Positions 23,085 to 34,224 are shown, counted from the stretch's first letter. The stretch: 64,000 bases of DNA from Ampullaceana balthica (GCA_944989445.1 CALYLW010000125.1:1977385-2041384), one strand, 5' to 3'. Notes: generated by a model from the letters alone, not told the origin. Made by a program: numbers and translations.

Positions 23085-23919
23085 TTAAACTATCGACCTG
23101 TGTCTAATATTTCATTTTTGTCGAAAGTCATTGAAAAACTAGTCTTAAAACAACTTTTTTCTTATCTAAATGACCACACTCTTTTAAGTCCTAATCAGTC
23201 GGCCTACAGACCTTCTCACAGCACAGACACCACTCTGTTGAAGGTAACAAATGACCTCCTGCTCGCACTGGATATTATGTTCACAACATCGACTAGGAAT
23301 CTTGGCTACATTATTTCTGACAACATGTCTATTAACAACTTCATCAATCACATCTGTCGCTCTGCCTACACTGCCATTCGTCAGATCAGCTCAATCCGTC
23401 ATTACTTAACAGTTAGTGCCACAAAAACACTAGTCTGTGCTCTTGTACTGGCTCGTATGGATTACTGCAATTCTCTTCTGTCAGGTGTGCCAAAACAATG
23501 CATTGAAAAACTACAGAAAGTTCAAAATTCAGCTGCCAGACTGGTGCTCAAGGCAAAAAAAACATGACCATGTTACTCCACTTCTTCGCTCACTTCATTG
23601 GCTGCCTATACAAGCCCGTATTGATTACAAACTGGCCGTTCTCTGTCACAATTTCTTTTCGGACTCATGCCCATCGTATCTTACTGAACTTTTGTCGGTC
23701 TACTCACCCACTCGCAAGCTAAGATCTTCTGCAGACACACGCGTTCTCTCTGTTCCTACGACACGCACCAAAACGTTTGGTGAAAGGTCGTTCTCTTTTT
23801 GTGCAGCCAAACAATGGAATTCTCTATCATTACACATACGTAGTATTGAAACAACCAAGTCCTTCAAGACTGCACTTCAAAATTTATTTTTAAAATTGAT
23901 GAAACAACATTACTTGTAA
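23085..23919 (+). pseudogene. L2/CR1-like reverse transcriptase, internally deleted
   Basis: Order of landmarks: YRPVSNISFLSKVIEKLVLK (start), then QSAYRPSHSTDTTLLKV, LLLALD, and an abrupt jump to TSTRNLGYIISDNMSINNFI. The segment that should hold DFSAAFDTxxH, the PQGSVLGP block and the FADD catalytic site is missing, so several hundred bases were lost. The C-terminal part follows (LVCALVLARMDYCNSLLSGV, then LQKVQNSAARLV). After a frameshift near 23565 come HVTPLLRSLHWLPIQARIDY and the tail to 23919. No catalytic function is possible. Confidence 0.9.
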
Positions 23920-24093
23920 ATGATTAACGTAGCTTATGTATAATGTATTGTAATTTTGTGTGTTTGTTGTGATATGAATGTTAATTTAATACTTATAAGT
24001 ATGTTATTTCTTTCATGTAAAGCTCTGTGAGCCCAGTTCCTTACTGGGATATAGCGCTATATAAATAATCAATTTATTATTATTATTATTATA
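23085..24093 (+). mobile_element. L2/CR1-like LINE fragment with (TTA)n tail
   Basis: The plus strand encodes the thumb and C-terminal part of a non-LTR reverse transcriptase in two overlapping frames. The 3' end is gggatatagcgctatataaa followed by (tta)n at about 24073-24092, typical of L2-type LINEs. It differs clearly from the gataa-tailed LINE elsewhere in the window. Confidence 0.85.
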
Positions 24094-24667
24094 AATGTTT
24101 ATGTCTGACAATCTAGAATGCATTTCTGCTGTATGCCTTTATGTACCCTTATTGTAAATTTAAATGCCATAAGTGTATCCAAAGGTGTAACAATGTAAGG
24201 GAGTGGATTCATCCGAGAGACACATTTTTAGGGAGGCTAATTGCTCAGCATTTATTCAAAAATAATACAGAACTGAGCTAAAAAAACAAAGATAATTATA
24301 ATATGAGAACATATTACCCATTGTCTTCTACATTGTCATGTATTTCACTCTATCAGTTTGTCAGTAGCTCTTGTGGTAAGGACTTTTAAAGAAATGTGCA
24401 TGCTTCTAATTTTTTTCCTGAAAGTTTGTGAAATAGTTGATTTTTGATCATTCACTACACCAAATCATACCCGTACCTAACACATAAGAAGATATCACAC
24501 GGCAAACGCGAGATCGGTTTATGGAGAAAACATATAATGTACTTGGCTTATTTTCTGTCATTGTTTTGCTTTTGTTGCAGTTTGTTTGTGTAGCATAAAC
24601 ACACCGAAATAGAATAATATTGGCTCATCTAATGGATTTAGTTCATCCGTTTCTTCACAACTTAATC
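24094..24667. other. No recognisable feature
   Basis: AT-rich sequence between the LINE tail and the hAT element. Its last eight bases are the hAT target-site duplication. Confidence 0.5.
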
Positions 24668-26375
24668 CAGGGGTGGGCAAACTTTTTTCTACGGAGGGCC
24701 GCATTTAAAACTTTATTGTTACGGGCTTGCCGCATATATACTTTGTCTATTTCAATTACAACTTTTTTTAAAAAGTCCCTTAACCTGATGGTCGTAGGGT
24801 TCCTAATGTTTCCATTATAAATTACTAATTACAATTTACAACGCATAAAATATGAATTAATGATAAAACCAGGTACTTGTCATTTTATTTCACAATCACA
24901 CGTGCCAATTAAATTTTAAAATACTAACAAAGGCATTTTCTAATTTGATAATAACATTTTGCAATTCATTATTATTTCAATAAAAGTGTATTGTTACCTG
25001 TCATAATAACTATGAAGAAGTAGGAAAATAATTACATAAAAGCTGACCATAGAGTACAATTTTCTTTCATGAGAAGTATGCAGCTGTATAAAAATGTGGA
25101 TACTCTGCTTGGACTGTGTAAACAGTTTACTGGTTGTAATTTGCACGTCTGCATTCAAATTGCATGCATCTGTTCTTACATTTGTTTATTTTTATGCAAT
25201 AAAAAACTTGCTCGCAGATGAATGTGGACCCACAGAGGGACAAAAGTTTGGCAGCAAAGTTTTTTAAAGTGTGGAAATGCTGCTGCCAGCAAACATCCAT
25301 AAAACTCCTGAAGAAGAACTGACTTGAACTTCCCATTTAGATCATAATCTGCTTGTAGGTTAAGCAACTCTAATTGTATAGCATCTTGGGTGAATCAGCT
25401 TTTACACTAAATGGCGAATTTAGGATATAGAAGAGTAGTTCCAGGTTCTTGAAGTCTTGGAACCTCCTTTCAAATTCCACAGACAAAGCTGTGTCCTGTA
25501 CATTGGTACTTTCGTCCAATGCAAGAGAGTACAACCGAAAAGTCTTTGCTTGCATCTCGAAGTTGGTGCATCAAATTGTCACCACCTTTTTGAAAAAGTC
25601 TGACTACAGTTCTCCTTGATAAAGAAATGCTATCAAATTGTGTTTTCTTTTATGGACACATAATACTTGCTGCATGTGACAAGCATTCCTTGATGAGTTC
25701 GCTTTCAGAAAAAGACTTGGTCCGTTTTACAATCTTATGGGACAGCACCAAACTGGCTTCAATTACAGCATCTTGACTAAAAGACTGTTTGGTGAAAACA
25801 GTTTGCTGCATCTATAAATTATTACGCAACTTTTAGCAATTCCTTTCTCTCTCTTCGTTCGTTAATATGTGCCCGAAATCCAAATGTTTTGTTTGGTAGT
25901 GTTTTGTATTTTATTTTATTTTTTCAATTATTTTTTTTGGTATTCCTTAAAGACGCCAAGACTCACGGCACAACAAGCAGACTACTTTGCTGCCAACCCT
26001 CGTGAAGCAATATAAAGCGGTCCATTCGTCATTAAAGACACGACAATCGTCCTCAATCTTTCTTTTTGGCAGCACTCTTGGTTAAATAAACGTCTATTTG
26101 TTTTTAAATTACAATTCACTTCTGGTTGAAATGTAATGCAGTTTTGAATAGGTATGTTAACAATAAATGACTAATGATCACTAATCAATTCTGGAGCCAT
26201 AAAACCGATTAAATATGCCTAGATTGAAATCAAATACTGGGAATACATTTTTTAAAATATAGCGAAAATTCTATATGACATCGACATAAGATCGCTACAT
26301 GTACATGCCTACGGGCCGCATAATATACTCTGGTGGGACGCATGTTGCCCGCGGGCAGTAGTTTGCTTTATCCTG
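24668..26375 (-). mobile_element. hAT transposon with perfect 8-bp target duplication
   Basis: Left end CAGGGGTGGGCAAACTTTTT. The right end, reversed, is CAGGATAAAGCAAACTACTG. The flanks are identical: acttaatc at 24660-24667 and at 26376-26383. Internal sequence parallels the element at 16486-18920, including ggccgcataatat near the right end. Transposase remnants lie on the minus strand. Length is 1,708 bp, shorter than a complete hAT, so it is internally deleted. Confidence 0.95.
25127..25860 (-). pseudogene. hAT transposase remnant (GTF2IRD2/Charlie8-like)
   Basis: Minus-strand frames encode LYSLALDESTNVQDTALSV (near 25530-25475), the first catalytic block with D-E-S-T. They then read LELLFYILNSPFSVKADS and, after frame changes, NLQADYDLNGKFKSVLLQEF, CLLAAAFPHFKKL, and LSLCGSTFICEQVFYCIKIN with KCKNR, the C-terminal dimerisation region. 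The middle of the transposase is missing: the catalytic block runs almost directly into the C-terminus. Confidence 0.85.
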
Positions 26376-27429
26376 ACTTAATCCATTTAGCCTCCTTGAT
26401 TCTTGTAAAATAGTTCCTTAATTGCATTGTGTGAGACATACGTCTCTGGTTTAGCTGGTTTTCAACTAGTTTTGCCAGCTAATATTCTCTCTTGTTTCCT
26501 TAGTAAGTAGAGTGACAAAGTATCCGCTGAACAGTATCGAAGTTTTTAAATCTGTGATGGAGACGACAGTTTGTAGAATGCCTTTTTGCTTTCGGATTGC
26601 AATATGGACTGGTTCTACCTCTGTTTTCTTTGCTCGTACATAAATATCCACAAGGATCTATTAATGCGCTCCTTTTGACCAAGCTTGTGGATCACTATCC
26701 TATAGCCATTCCTCCCCTCAGTTACAGATCATCCGTGAATATGTTTATAGTGTTGTCGGGGTAGGCAGTCACTATTTTTTTTTAACCAACTCCTCAAACA
26801 TTAGCCTAGTGGCATGTAGCTTTCTGTTGTCTCCTCGTTTATGATAGACGGAGAGGGAGCTTAATTGGGACAGATATGGGACACTATCGCAAGTTTGAAG
26901 TGATTTCGTCTCAGTTTGAATCAAGGGTCGGCGAACATTTTTGCCATTATCCAAAAGTATAAAAGTTTACGTTGACATTACCCCCGAAGGTGCAAGGTTG
27001 TTCCCACACAACAAGGAGGTTCGGGGGAGCGTTTTAAGCCCCCCCACCCCTCAAAAGGGTCTGGGTCTAAGCCCCAGCCTAAAATGAATCAAGTGTCTAA
27101 ATTTGAATCTGCAAAAGTTTATGCTTAGACATTATAACTCAAAACGACACGTATGATTCATAATTAAAGGGATTTATTAAATCAATTCTAAAAGAAGTCA
27201 AATATAATGTTATAACGGTTGTAGGCCTAACAGCACTGGCCATTCTTTTATAATGATATATCGATCATAATGCGATAAAGTTTGATAAACACAAAGTTAC
27301 GTACAATTTTTAAGATGACAATATCAATTTAATATCGATTATTTTAAAACATAAATGTTTCTTCCTTAAATCTCTTTAATTAAGATGAGAAAAGATGTTG
27401 CTTCATTTTAAAAATAATTAGATCTAAAT
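26376..27429. other. No gene; possible hAT end near 26923
   Basis: At about 26923 caagggtcggcgaacatttt resembles a hAT left end of the CAGGGGTCGGCAAAC type, but no partner end or duplication was found. A GC-rich block with cccccgaagg, ttcgggggag and agcccc lies at 26980-27085. Short minus-strand frames show no motif. Confidence 0.4.
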
Positions 27430-27554
27430 CCGTGATTCCCAAAGTGGGCGCTAGCGCCCCCTCGTGGGCGCTGAAGCGTTCCAAGGGGTCGGTGAAGGCA
27501 ACGGGTCAATTTGGGGAGGGGGGCGCTGACTAACTGTAAGGGAGCGGTGAAAGC

Positions 27555-27770
27555 TTAAATAAAACAACCCCGTAAAAACAAAGTTTTTGACTATGAATCC
27601 CTTACATATGAGACATAACTAAAATTATTGATTATGTTCAAACGCGACAAACATTTACAGACTGACACGGAGGGATATCCCCTGGCTTTAAAACCGGGGG
27701 AAGGGACGGCTGGGGGTGTGGACATCGACGGGTGGCGTGAACGCGTCAACTCAACTGGCACGTGAGAATT
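27555..27770 (-). repeat. Family A repeat, partial, inverted
   Basis: Matches the inverted units at 7441-8200: aaataaaacaaccccgtaaa, aaagtttttgactat, gaatcccttac, atgagacataact, acatttacagactgacac, then a GGGG-rich block and caactcaactggcacgtgag. It ends abruptly at about 27770. Confidence 0.8.
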
Positions 27771-28030
27771 ATTATTTGATAAATATTTGCAAACTGATTC
27801 CAAAAAGTAACTACAAATAATGGTTTTAAATTCAAAAGCCGCTACCAACAATTCTGGATGTAAAAGGAGATCCTGAAGTATGGGCTGTAATTTAAAATTT
27901 CTTAATTTTATTTTCTCTATCAAATATAGTGGAAAGTAGTTTCAGTGCGGTAACGTATTAACAAAAAAAAACGTAATAGTGGAAGCTTTTAAACCTTAAA
28001 GTAATATAGTTTGTTTACGCTGATGGTATT

Positions 28031-28570
28031 GTGAAGTTAGTCACAAAACTTTGCTATCCAAACCAAGTATCAAATTACACGATTCAACAAAATCTTCTCG
28101 ATTATCTTCCCGTGGCGTTGTCCAGCAAAGACTCATTGCTTTTTTGTCACCATTGTAAATCTCATTTGATGTCAAAAAAGACAACTTGTCCATCTGCATC
28201 GTACTGGAACAATCTTAATCCTGGAGTGATTCCACCTGATATCGCAAATTTAACACCAGTGGAGGTTCATTTGCTATCTCGAATCCTATCTTTTCTTGAA
28301 GATCATAAAGTATGATTGTGTGTTTGGACAGTACGGCTTCAAAGGTCAAGGAATTTTGTTTGCTCAGGATATCTTTGAGGTGACAGAAAATCTGCCCACC
28401 ATGTTACGGCGATCTCCTGATTCTGCTGGCCTAATCGTTGTAACTGAGTCATTAGACAAATTTGACATAACACGAGAATTCGAGATCTCTCATGACAGTG
28501 TAAGCAACGCAATAGAATGGTTGAAAGAAAATAATCCTCTTTATTGTGATGTATGGGTGTTGGGGGAGGA
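28031..28570 (+). pseudogene. Helitron-type protein fragment (DUF6570-like region)
   Basis: The first frame encodes LLDYLPVALSSKDSLLFCHH, then CKSHLM and LNPGVIPPDIANLTPVEVHL with LSRILSFL. After a frameshift near 28305 the second encodes YGFKGQGILFAQDIFEVTEN with LPTMLRRS, LIVVTESLDKFDITREFEIS and NAIEWLKENNPLYCDV. A Cys pair followed by IPPDLxxLTxxEvxLLSR, then FGQYGFKGQ, marks the DUF6570 region upstream of the Rep and helicase domains of Helitron proteins. Sequence beyond 28570 loses similarity. One frameshift and truncation make it nonfunctional. Confidence 0.75.
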
Positions 28571-28877
28571 GGGAAGGGTATTTGTGGCACTTTACTACCC
28601 AAGGGGTGTCATATATGATCTTTCAATGATTTACGGGGGCTACCTTGATTACGTATTGTTGTTACTGGGAGTTTCAAATGGAAAATGTATTAAGTACCTA
28701 AGTTCATTCCGGGTAGAAAGGCAATTGGTCATCCATGCCATTATGTCATCTCACATTAGTAGCTAATTATTTACAAACTGTCTCTGGTACGCCAGTCTTT
28801 TCGATGTGTGCCTAATGCCAACATTCAGTTATTACGGTCTGTAGTTTGGAAACTATCGCTTGCATTGGCTGCCCTCA

Positions 28878-29092
28878 GCACCTACCATATTCTAAACACC
28901 AGGATAATCTCCCTTCAGCAGCTACCATATTTCAAACACCTGGATAATCTCCCCTCACCAGCTACCAAATTCTGAACACCTGGATACTCTGCACCCCTAC
29001 CAACACTCTTGTGTTATAACAGTCAGGTACCCGTGTGGAGCTAATGCCTTGTATTATAATAGTCAGGTACGCGTGTGGAGCCAATACCCTGA
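28878..29092 (+). repeat. Two short ~46-bp tandem repeats
   Basis: First set, three copies from 28878: agctaccatattt-like, aaacacctggataatctccc, period about 47 bp. Second set, two copies near 29014 and 29060: ttataacagtcaggtac, cgtgtggagc, aatgcc, period about 46 bp. Confidence 0.75.
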
Positions 29093-29338
29093 AATCATTT
29101 TGAAATATAATTATAATCTATTACTACAACCTCAACTTTTCAAATAATTAAAAAAAACTGCTTCATATCGGTAGGCAATTGAGAGATAATTAAAATCTAT
29201 ATTAAAATAGTTTGTCAATCAGTTGAATCCCTTAAAATTGCTTTATTTTTTGTTGGTGTTAATTATCGTTTTCATATAACGTCTTATAGAATTGTATGAT
29301 TTTCGTGCTTAGAGATTGACACTGTTTGAGAACCACTG

Positions 29339-30949
29339 GACCGAATTATGTTTTCGTTTTATTTCATGTTTGTTTGTTTTAAAATAAATATTTTATGGTC
29401 ATGAATATTGTTCAATAACACGATGAGCGAGATGTGTAGTGTCCTTCTATTATATTGAACTAAAAAAAATCCTTAAATAACTATAACTACGTCCCTAGGG
29501 ATAGAACTGATGGTGAAGTGAATTATATTTTTAAAAAAACAACTTTTTTTTTAAATTTCGCACCCATATTCGGAAACGCTTTTACCTATATGAAATATTT
29601 CTTCGTTTGATTAGCAATGAAAATTCGCACCCTGACCTCAAAATATATTAAGTGAGTTCACCAGCAGCGCATTGTGATACTTGATGTAAATAGTGAAGCG
29701 CAAACATGTGTGCAGTAGTACATGTATCATAAGAGGGGCAACTCCTGAACTTTATTTAAATACGGGTTCATCAAGGGTTGACATCTCGAAGAATCACACT
29801 CAGATTTGATTGTGATTACTTATTTAATTAATTCACTAAATTATGATATTGATGTCATTGCATATCTGATCGACTGTTAATGATATCTTCAAACTGGACC
29901 TGATACTTTTGTTGTTTGAATAAATGTTTAAAAAACATAACGACGCTGTTTGTTCTACTTGGTTTGATTTGTGTTCAGGTGAAGTGTCTCTGGGAGAAAT
30001 GACCAATTTTAATCAACATGTGGACACATTTCCTTGCGTCCACTCCACAAAACAGTGAGATCAACTCCCCAACAAGGTGTAACAATTATTGCTGAGACTT
30101 ATTTTAAGTATTGTGATACTATACCATCCTGGTTAGAAGCATACTCAGTAGTCATTACATTTTATCACTATTTTAGGAATCGAAACTTAGTGGCATGCCA
30201 CTTCAATAGTAACATCGGATCATTAACAAACGCGATGAGGTATTGTATTTTTAAAAGATATATATCAAACATATGCATATTTATTTATTAGTTTAATTTT
30301 TTATATCTTAATTACTTAATAGGAACTTTTCTATATACGGACTAAAAATAATAATTACTAACATAAGGTTTATAGAATTGATACATAATATAAATTTGGC
30401 TTATACAAATTTACTATTTCCTGAATTTCCTGTATCATAAACTTGAAAATTTATATTTAAATGCGGTTTCATTTTAACTTGTGAATTACTTCCCTTTATA
30501 ACAAATCTGTCTTTAATATGGCTCGTTTTATACAAGGAGGTTTGATTAACAAACCTCCTTGGTTTTAAAAAATAAAAACTCTAGGGCGGGATAACTCCCA
30601 AGAAAAAGATTTTAAAAATGATTTGAAACATTTTCATTTTCAAATAGAAAATACGACCTTAATGGGAAGGGGGAAGCTTTGTGACGTTAAATTGGAGGGG
30701 GTGGGTCTAAGTTTTTGTGACAACGTGTGACTAACAAAAAGGGAAGGGGGTGAAAAATCGGCCAGATTTGTGACACGTCATTTATTGAAGGCACCATAGG
30801 GGAGCAATTGTTCAATTTTGCACGGAGTGGTTGAAAGGATAAGTCTGGCTCTGCCCCACTTGTACGTCTGCAGAGCCATGGTGTGTGCGTACAATCTGTG
30901 TACGTCATAGTGAGTACCCAGAGCTTGTACTGAGTCCATGCAAAGTGTC
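29339..30949. other. No recognisable gene
   Basis: Mostly AT-rich. A plus-strand 85-codon frame at 30034-30291 and a minus-strand frame at 30687-30989 show no motif. A hairpin at 30533-30561 is listed separately. 30660-30760 is G-rich (gggaaggggg). Confidence 0.45.
30533..30561. repeat. Perfect short hairpin
   Basis: caaggaggtttg and caaacctccttg flank a five-base loop: 12-bp perfect arms. Nothing nearby suggests a function. Confidence 0.75.
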
Positions 30950-31165
30950 TTGATTCGGTGCGTATTATATTGATGATTTTTTTGTACAAATATATTCCAG
31001 ATCGTTGCGCATTATGTTAAACATGTTTTACGAGACACAGATAAAATTTTGGATTTTTGGATTGTAGTGCGATGCGTATCACTATTATAATGAACATCCT
31101 TTTAGTTATGTCTCGTACATAAAGGATTTATAGTCAAAAACTTGTTTTTTTATGGTTTTGTTTTA
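30950..31165 (+). repeat. Family B repeat, 3' half
   Basis: Matches the second half of the 58593-59597 units: ggtgcgtattatattgatg, atattccagatcgttgcgca, taaacatgttttacga, ttggatttttggattg, aatgaacatccttttagtta, cataaaggatttatagtc, aaaaacttgttttttt. It ends at the linker, where an RTE fragment begins. Confidence 0.8.
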
Positions 31166-32310
31166 TTCACTTCTATCTTGTCCCTCTTGATTCCTTTCTT
31201 AACTTCCTTATTTGCATCTGCATACTCCTTCTGGGACTTGAACTTCTGTGCTCGGATGCGGCTGTTATTCACTTGTGATTTCTTTCTTTTTATGTCATCT
31301 ATTTTACTAAGTGTACCTGGTCTTATCCATTCTTTGTGTTCCCTTTTCCTGTTTCCTAGCACTTCATGGCATGTTGACTGGACTGTTTCTTTCATGCTTT
31401 GCCACTTGCCTTCGGTGGTCTCGTCTTCGAGTATTTCATGTAGGGCTTGGGACTTATTTGATAGCGAGATCTTGAATTCTTCCTTTTTGGCTTGGTCCTT
31501 CAGGAAGGAGGTATCATACCGAGTCCTGTATGCTGTTTGCTCGGTATAATGTCTCTTTAACTTTAATTTCATCCTGGCCACAAGAAGATGGTGATCTGAG
31601 GCAACAGCAGCTCCCCTCTTTACATGTACTTCTTGGAGAGATCGTCTTAATTTTTTACAAAATCATACATGGTCTATTTGGTTCATCGTTCTCATGTCCG
31701 GTGAGACCCATGTAGCTTTGTGAATTCTCTTGTGCTGGAAAATACTCCCCCCTATGACCAGGTTTGCTGTGGCACATAGGTCCGCAAACCTTTCACCATT
31801 GTCGTTCATCTAGTCTATCCCTTACTGTCCCATAACCTCTTCGTACCCTGCGTTGCTATTGCCAATCTTGGCATTAAAGTCTCCCATGAGGATGACTATG
31901 TTCCTCCGTGGGTGAACCTGGACTATGGTCATTACTCTATTGTAGAATTCTTCTTTGTCTCTTTCATCACGTTCATTAGTTGGTGCGTAGCATTGGATAA
32001 CATCTAGGTTGATGCTTCGTTTTTTTATCCAAGAGGTTGTTAAAAGAATTCTAGGTCCATGCGCCTCCCATCCAATGAGTGCTCCTTGTGCCGCTCTTAA
32101 TAGCATCATAGAAACACCCAGGGTATGTGGGGCATTGTCTTCTTCGTGTCCCGAAAATATCACCATCTCACCTGAGATTAGTCTCTTCTGTCCCAATCCA
32201 GTCCATCTTGATTCATTAATCCCGAGAATGGTGATCTTATAGCTCCTCATCTCAGTGGCTATTTGTGCAGCTTTACCAGCCTAGTACATGGTGCGGACAT
32301 TCCAAGCTCC
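31166..32310 (-). pseudogene. APE-type endonuclease of an RTE-like LINE
   Basis: The minus strand opens with the GAWNVRTMY motif near 32310, with a stop just after it. The frame at 32250-31822 then has ITILGINESRWTGLGQK, GWEAHGPRI, IQCYAPTNERDERDKEEFYN and NIVILMGDFNAKIGNSN, the metal-binding and catalytic core of an apurinic-like endonuclease. A stop after EEVMGQ breaks the frame. Downstream, 31581-31150 encodes the linker (MARMKLKLKRHYTEQ, KEWIRPGTLSK, ADANKEVKKGIKRDK). The intervening LCxxNxLVIGGT-like segment is out of frame but visible on the minus strand. It resembles the minus-strand RTE at 42466-43981 but is clearly diverged from it. Confidence 0.85.
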
Positions 32311-32745
32311 AATGACGGTTTTAGTCCTGGTAGAAATGATGGTTGTCGGCCTAATAGCTTCCAGGTTTTGGCTTTCACTATTTGGCATCATATTTTCCTT
32401 CACAAGGGATCCATCCTGTCTCAGGACTGAAATGTCTTTTGCTACTCTTTTCGGTGTTTTTGTAACTATGTTTTTTTACACGGCAGGGTTGTTGACCTAG
32501 CGCGCAACCACTTGGGGGATAGCCCCTTACAGCTCAATGGGTAGCTGCCTTTGTTCAAGTTGGGTCCCTAGCCTTTGTGGTTCCCTCCGCTTCCTACAAG
32601 GCAGTAGGGCTAATTTTGGTCCACCCCGGGTATTTTATTTCCCCGGTACCCTCCATATCTGGTGGGCTTTCCCCTATCCACCGGCTGGGGAGGCGCTCGA
32701 TAGAAGATCAGCATCTCCCACGAGATTTTATTGAGACACGCTAAT
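31166..32745 (-). mobile_element. RTE-like LINE, 5' UTR plus endonuclease portion
   Basis: On the minus strand it runs from a GC-rich 5' leader (32745-32300, with ggataggggaaagcccacc) through the endonuclease to the linker before the RT, where it stops at about 31166. The 3' part of the element is absent. Short tttatt sequences at both edges could be a weak target duplication, but this is not convincing. Confidence 0.75.
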
Positions 32746-32806
32746 ATTTACAACACTGTTTTAGCATTATTTCTATGTTGCATTAATTGTACGGTATTCC
32801 ATTGAG

Positions 32807-33068
32807 GAGAAGGCGTTGGAATTATATCGGTCATGTTCTTCGAATGGACGAGAGAAGACTAACACAGCAGGCCTTCATATGGACACCAAAAGGCAAAAGA
32901 AAACAAGGCAGACCAAAAGAAACCCTACGTAGAACAATCAAAAGAGAAAGTTCAACCATGGGTCTAAGAAATAATCAAGACCTAATACAATTGGCGACGG
33001 ATCGTCGTAAATGGAAATCAATGACTTCTGCCCTAAGTGCCGTCATCGGCCCGAGAGGAACTAACTAA
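32807..33068 (+). pseudogene. RTE-like polymerase C-terminus
   Basis: The plus-strand frame encodes RRRRWNYIGHVLRMDERRLT, then QQAFIWTPKGKRKQGRPKET, and ends with LATDRRKWKSMTSALSAVIG before PRGTN and the stop. The WxxIGHVLRM and GKRKxGRPKxTLRRT pattern is the usual C-terminal tail of RTE-like proteins after the RT domain. The frame is open to its natural stop, so this part is undamaged apart from the 5' truncation. Confidence 0.85.
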
Positions 33069-33077
33069 CTAACTAAC
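32807..33077 (+). mobile_element. RTE-like LINE, 3' end only, with 12-bp target duplication
   Basis: Flanked by tattccattgag at 32795-32806 and again at 33078-33089. Starts in mid-ORF and ends in repeated (AACT)n, a simple-repeat tail as in RTE LINEs. Perfect flanking repeats make this a well-defined 5'-truncated insertion, independent of the minus-strand fragment to its left. Confidence 0.9.
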
Positions 33078-33103
33078 TATTCCATTGAGCAACTGAAAAT
33101 GTG

Positions 33104-33114
33104 ATATATATATA

Positions 33115-33197
<83 letters not shown>
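33104..33197. repeat. (TA)n microsatellite
   Basis: About 94 bp of alternating T and A with a single ttt interruption near 33170, directly visible. Confidence 0.95.
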
Positions 33198-33199
<2 letters not shown>

Positions 33200-33274
33200 C
33201 AATGAATATAGTTGTTTAGAAACAGGCGAGATAATTTGTCTATAGCACATGTGCAAACAATCGGTTAAACATAC

Positions 33275-33350
33275 CTTTTGTGGGGTGCTTTTAGAAATTT
33301 GTCCATGTTGTCATCACTGTCAAGATAATTTCCCTTCATGTTGATAGGTT
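33275..33350 (-). CDS. Candidate internal coding exon
   Basis: On the minus strand, a good acceptor (ctctgttttcag) precedes 76 bases and a donor gtatgttt. Only one frame is open, needing one base from the previous exon. With a leading G it reads EPINMKGNYLDSDDNMDKFL then KAPHKR. It is acidic and ends in a dibasic KR, which would suit a prohormone but is weak evidence. The signal-peptide exon at 9103-9176 ends with exactly the base and phase needed, but it lies downstream on this strand. The upstream partner is therefore unidentified. No transposon similarity. Confidence 0.45.
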
Positions 33351-33528
33351 CTGAAAACAGAGAAACGAGAGTGTGCGATTAATGGCAGTGTCAGTAGTGT
33401 GGACAATAATGTCAAATTAATATTATTTATCACCTTTAATAACATAACACGGAGATGGAGTCTTTACCAGAAGAACAGCTCTATTTTTAGGGCTGTACTT
33501 CAAACCAATGTTTATTTAAAACTAAAAC

Positions 33529-34033
33529 TGTCACGGTCAGATGTTGTGGGGTGGGGATGTCTTAGCATACATGGGGCGAGCGTGGGTCAACGGGCTGTGA
33601 ACACGCCTGTTCACGTGGAACGGGGGGTGAACTCAGGGTACGTGGGAGCTGTAATCAGAGTGTGACTGAGGCGGTAAAAATGGGGCCTTATATAATAAGA
33701 ACACAGTGTGTATGACAAGGAGAGCTGAGTTGCTGAGGGACAGGCATGGTGTCAAGACTGAACGGTAGAGAGGGGAGTTTTTTTAACGGTGTCCGATACG
33801 GTCTAGCTGGGCCGAGGACGATTGACTGTTAAGAGTAAAAGACTGTGTGGACTCTGGGTGGCATGAAGATCAACCATAACATTACCAATTGTACTTGATT
33901 ATACATGTTGGAGATTTCATGTCATTAACGTGCTTGAACTAAAACCCAGTGTTGTGATTCATTTTACCCGTCCAGTCGGGTAATTATCTGTGGCCAAGGG
34001 GGACCCCAACCCCTAGACAACGACTCCGCCACA
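33529..34033 (+). repeat. Candidate 5' LTR of an unclassified retrotransposon
   Basis: Begins TGTCACGGTCAG and ends GACTCCGCCACA, giving TG...CA ends. A TATA-like tatataataaga lies at about 33691. It is followed by one base and then tggggg cccgttc, a possible primer-binding site. Length is about 505 bp. No second LTR was found in the window, so this is inferred from the ends, the TATA-like box and the downstream gag-like frames. Confidence 0.55.
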
Positions 34034-34034
34034 G

Positions 34035-34052
34035 TGGGGGCCCGTTCAAACT
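34035..34052 (+). promoter_or_regulatory. Possible tRNA primer-binding site
   Basis: tgggggcccgttcaaact lies one base after the presumed LTR. TGGGGG begins primer-binding sites used with tRNA-Pro-like primers. The rest does not match well enough to name the tRNA. Confidence 0.35.
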
Positions 34053-34224
34053 ACCGAGCCATCGGTTCGAGTCAACGCAGCGAATCAAAGTACGTCAAGA
34101 GAGAAACGACGTAAACACATCAACGAAGTGGTGTGTACAGAGTTGGCCGTACTAGCCATGACATCAAGATCATCACAAGAGCGTAGGGCTTACGCTTCGT
34201 AACGACGAGACCAGAACCAGAGAC

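Larger units (their letters stand above)
27430..29338. mobile_element. Probable composite hAT element holding other repeats
   Basis: The left end (ccgtgattcccaaagtgggc, then gctagcgcccc) and the reverse of the right end (cagtggttctcaaacagtgt) are a plausible Charlie-type terminal pair. The 8-bp flanks do not match (atctaaat and gaccgaat), so the pairing is uncertain. Inside are a family A fragment (27555-27770), a Helitron coding fragment (28031-28570) and two short minisatellites. Confidence 0.5.

Noticed and set aside
31142..32734. Plus-strand frames with hydrophobic stretches resembling membrane proteins
   Set aside because: Antisense of the RTE endonuclease and its 5' leader.
31166..33089. 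Twin-priming event joining the minus-strand RTE part and the plus-strand 3' part
   Set aside because: The 12-bp duplication tattccattgag brackets only the 3' part (32795-32806 and 33078-33089), so it is an independent insertion.
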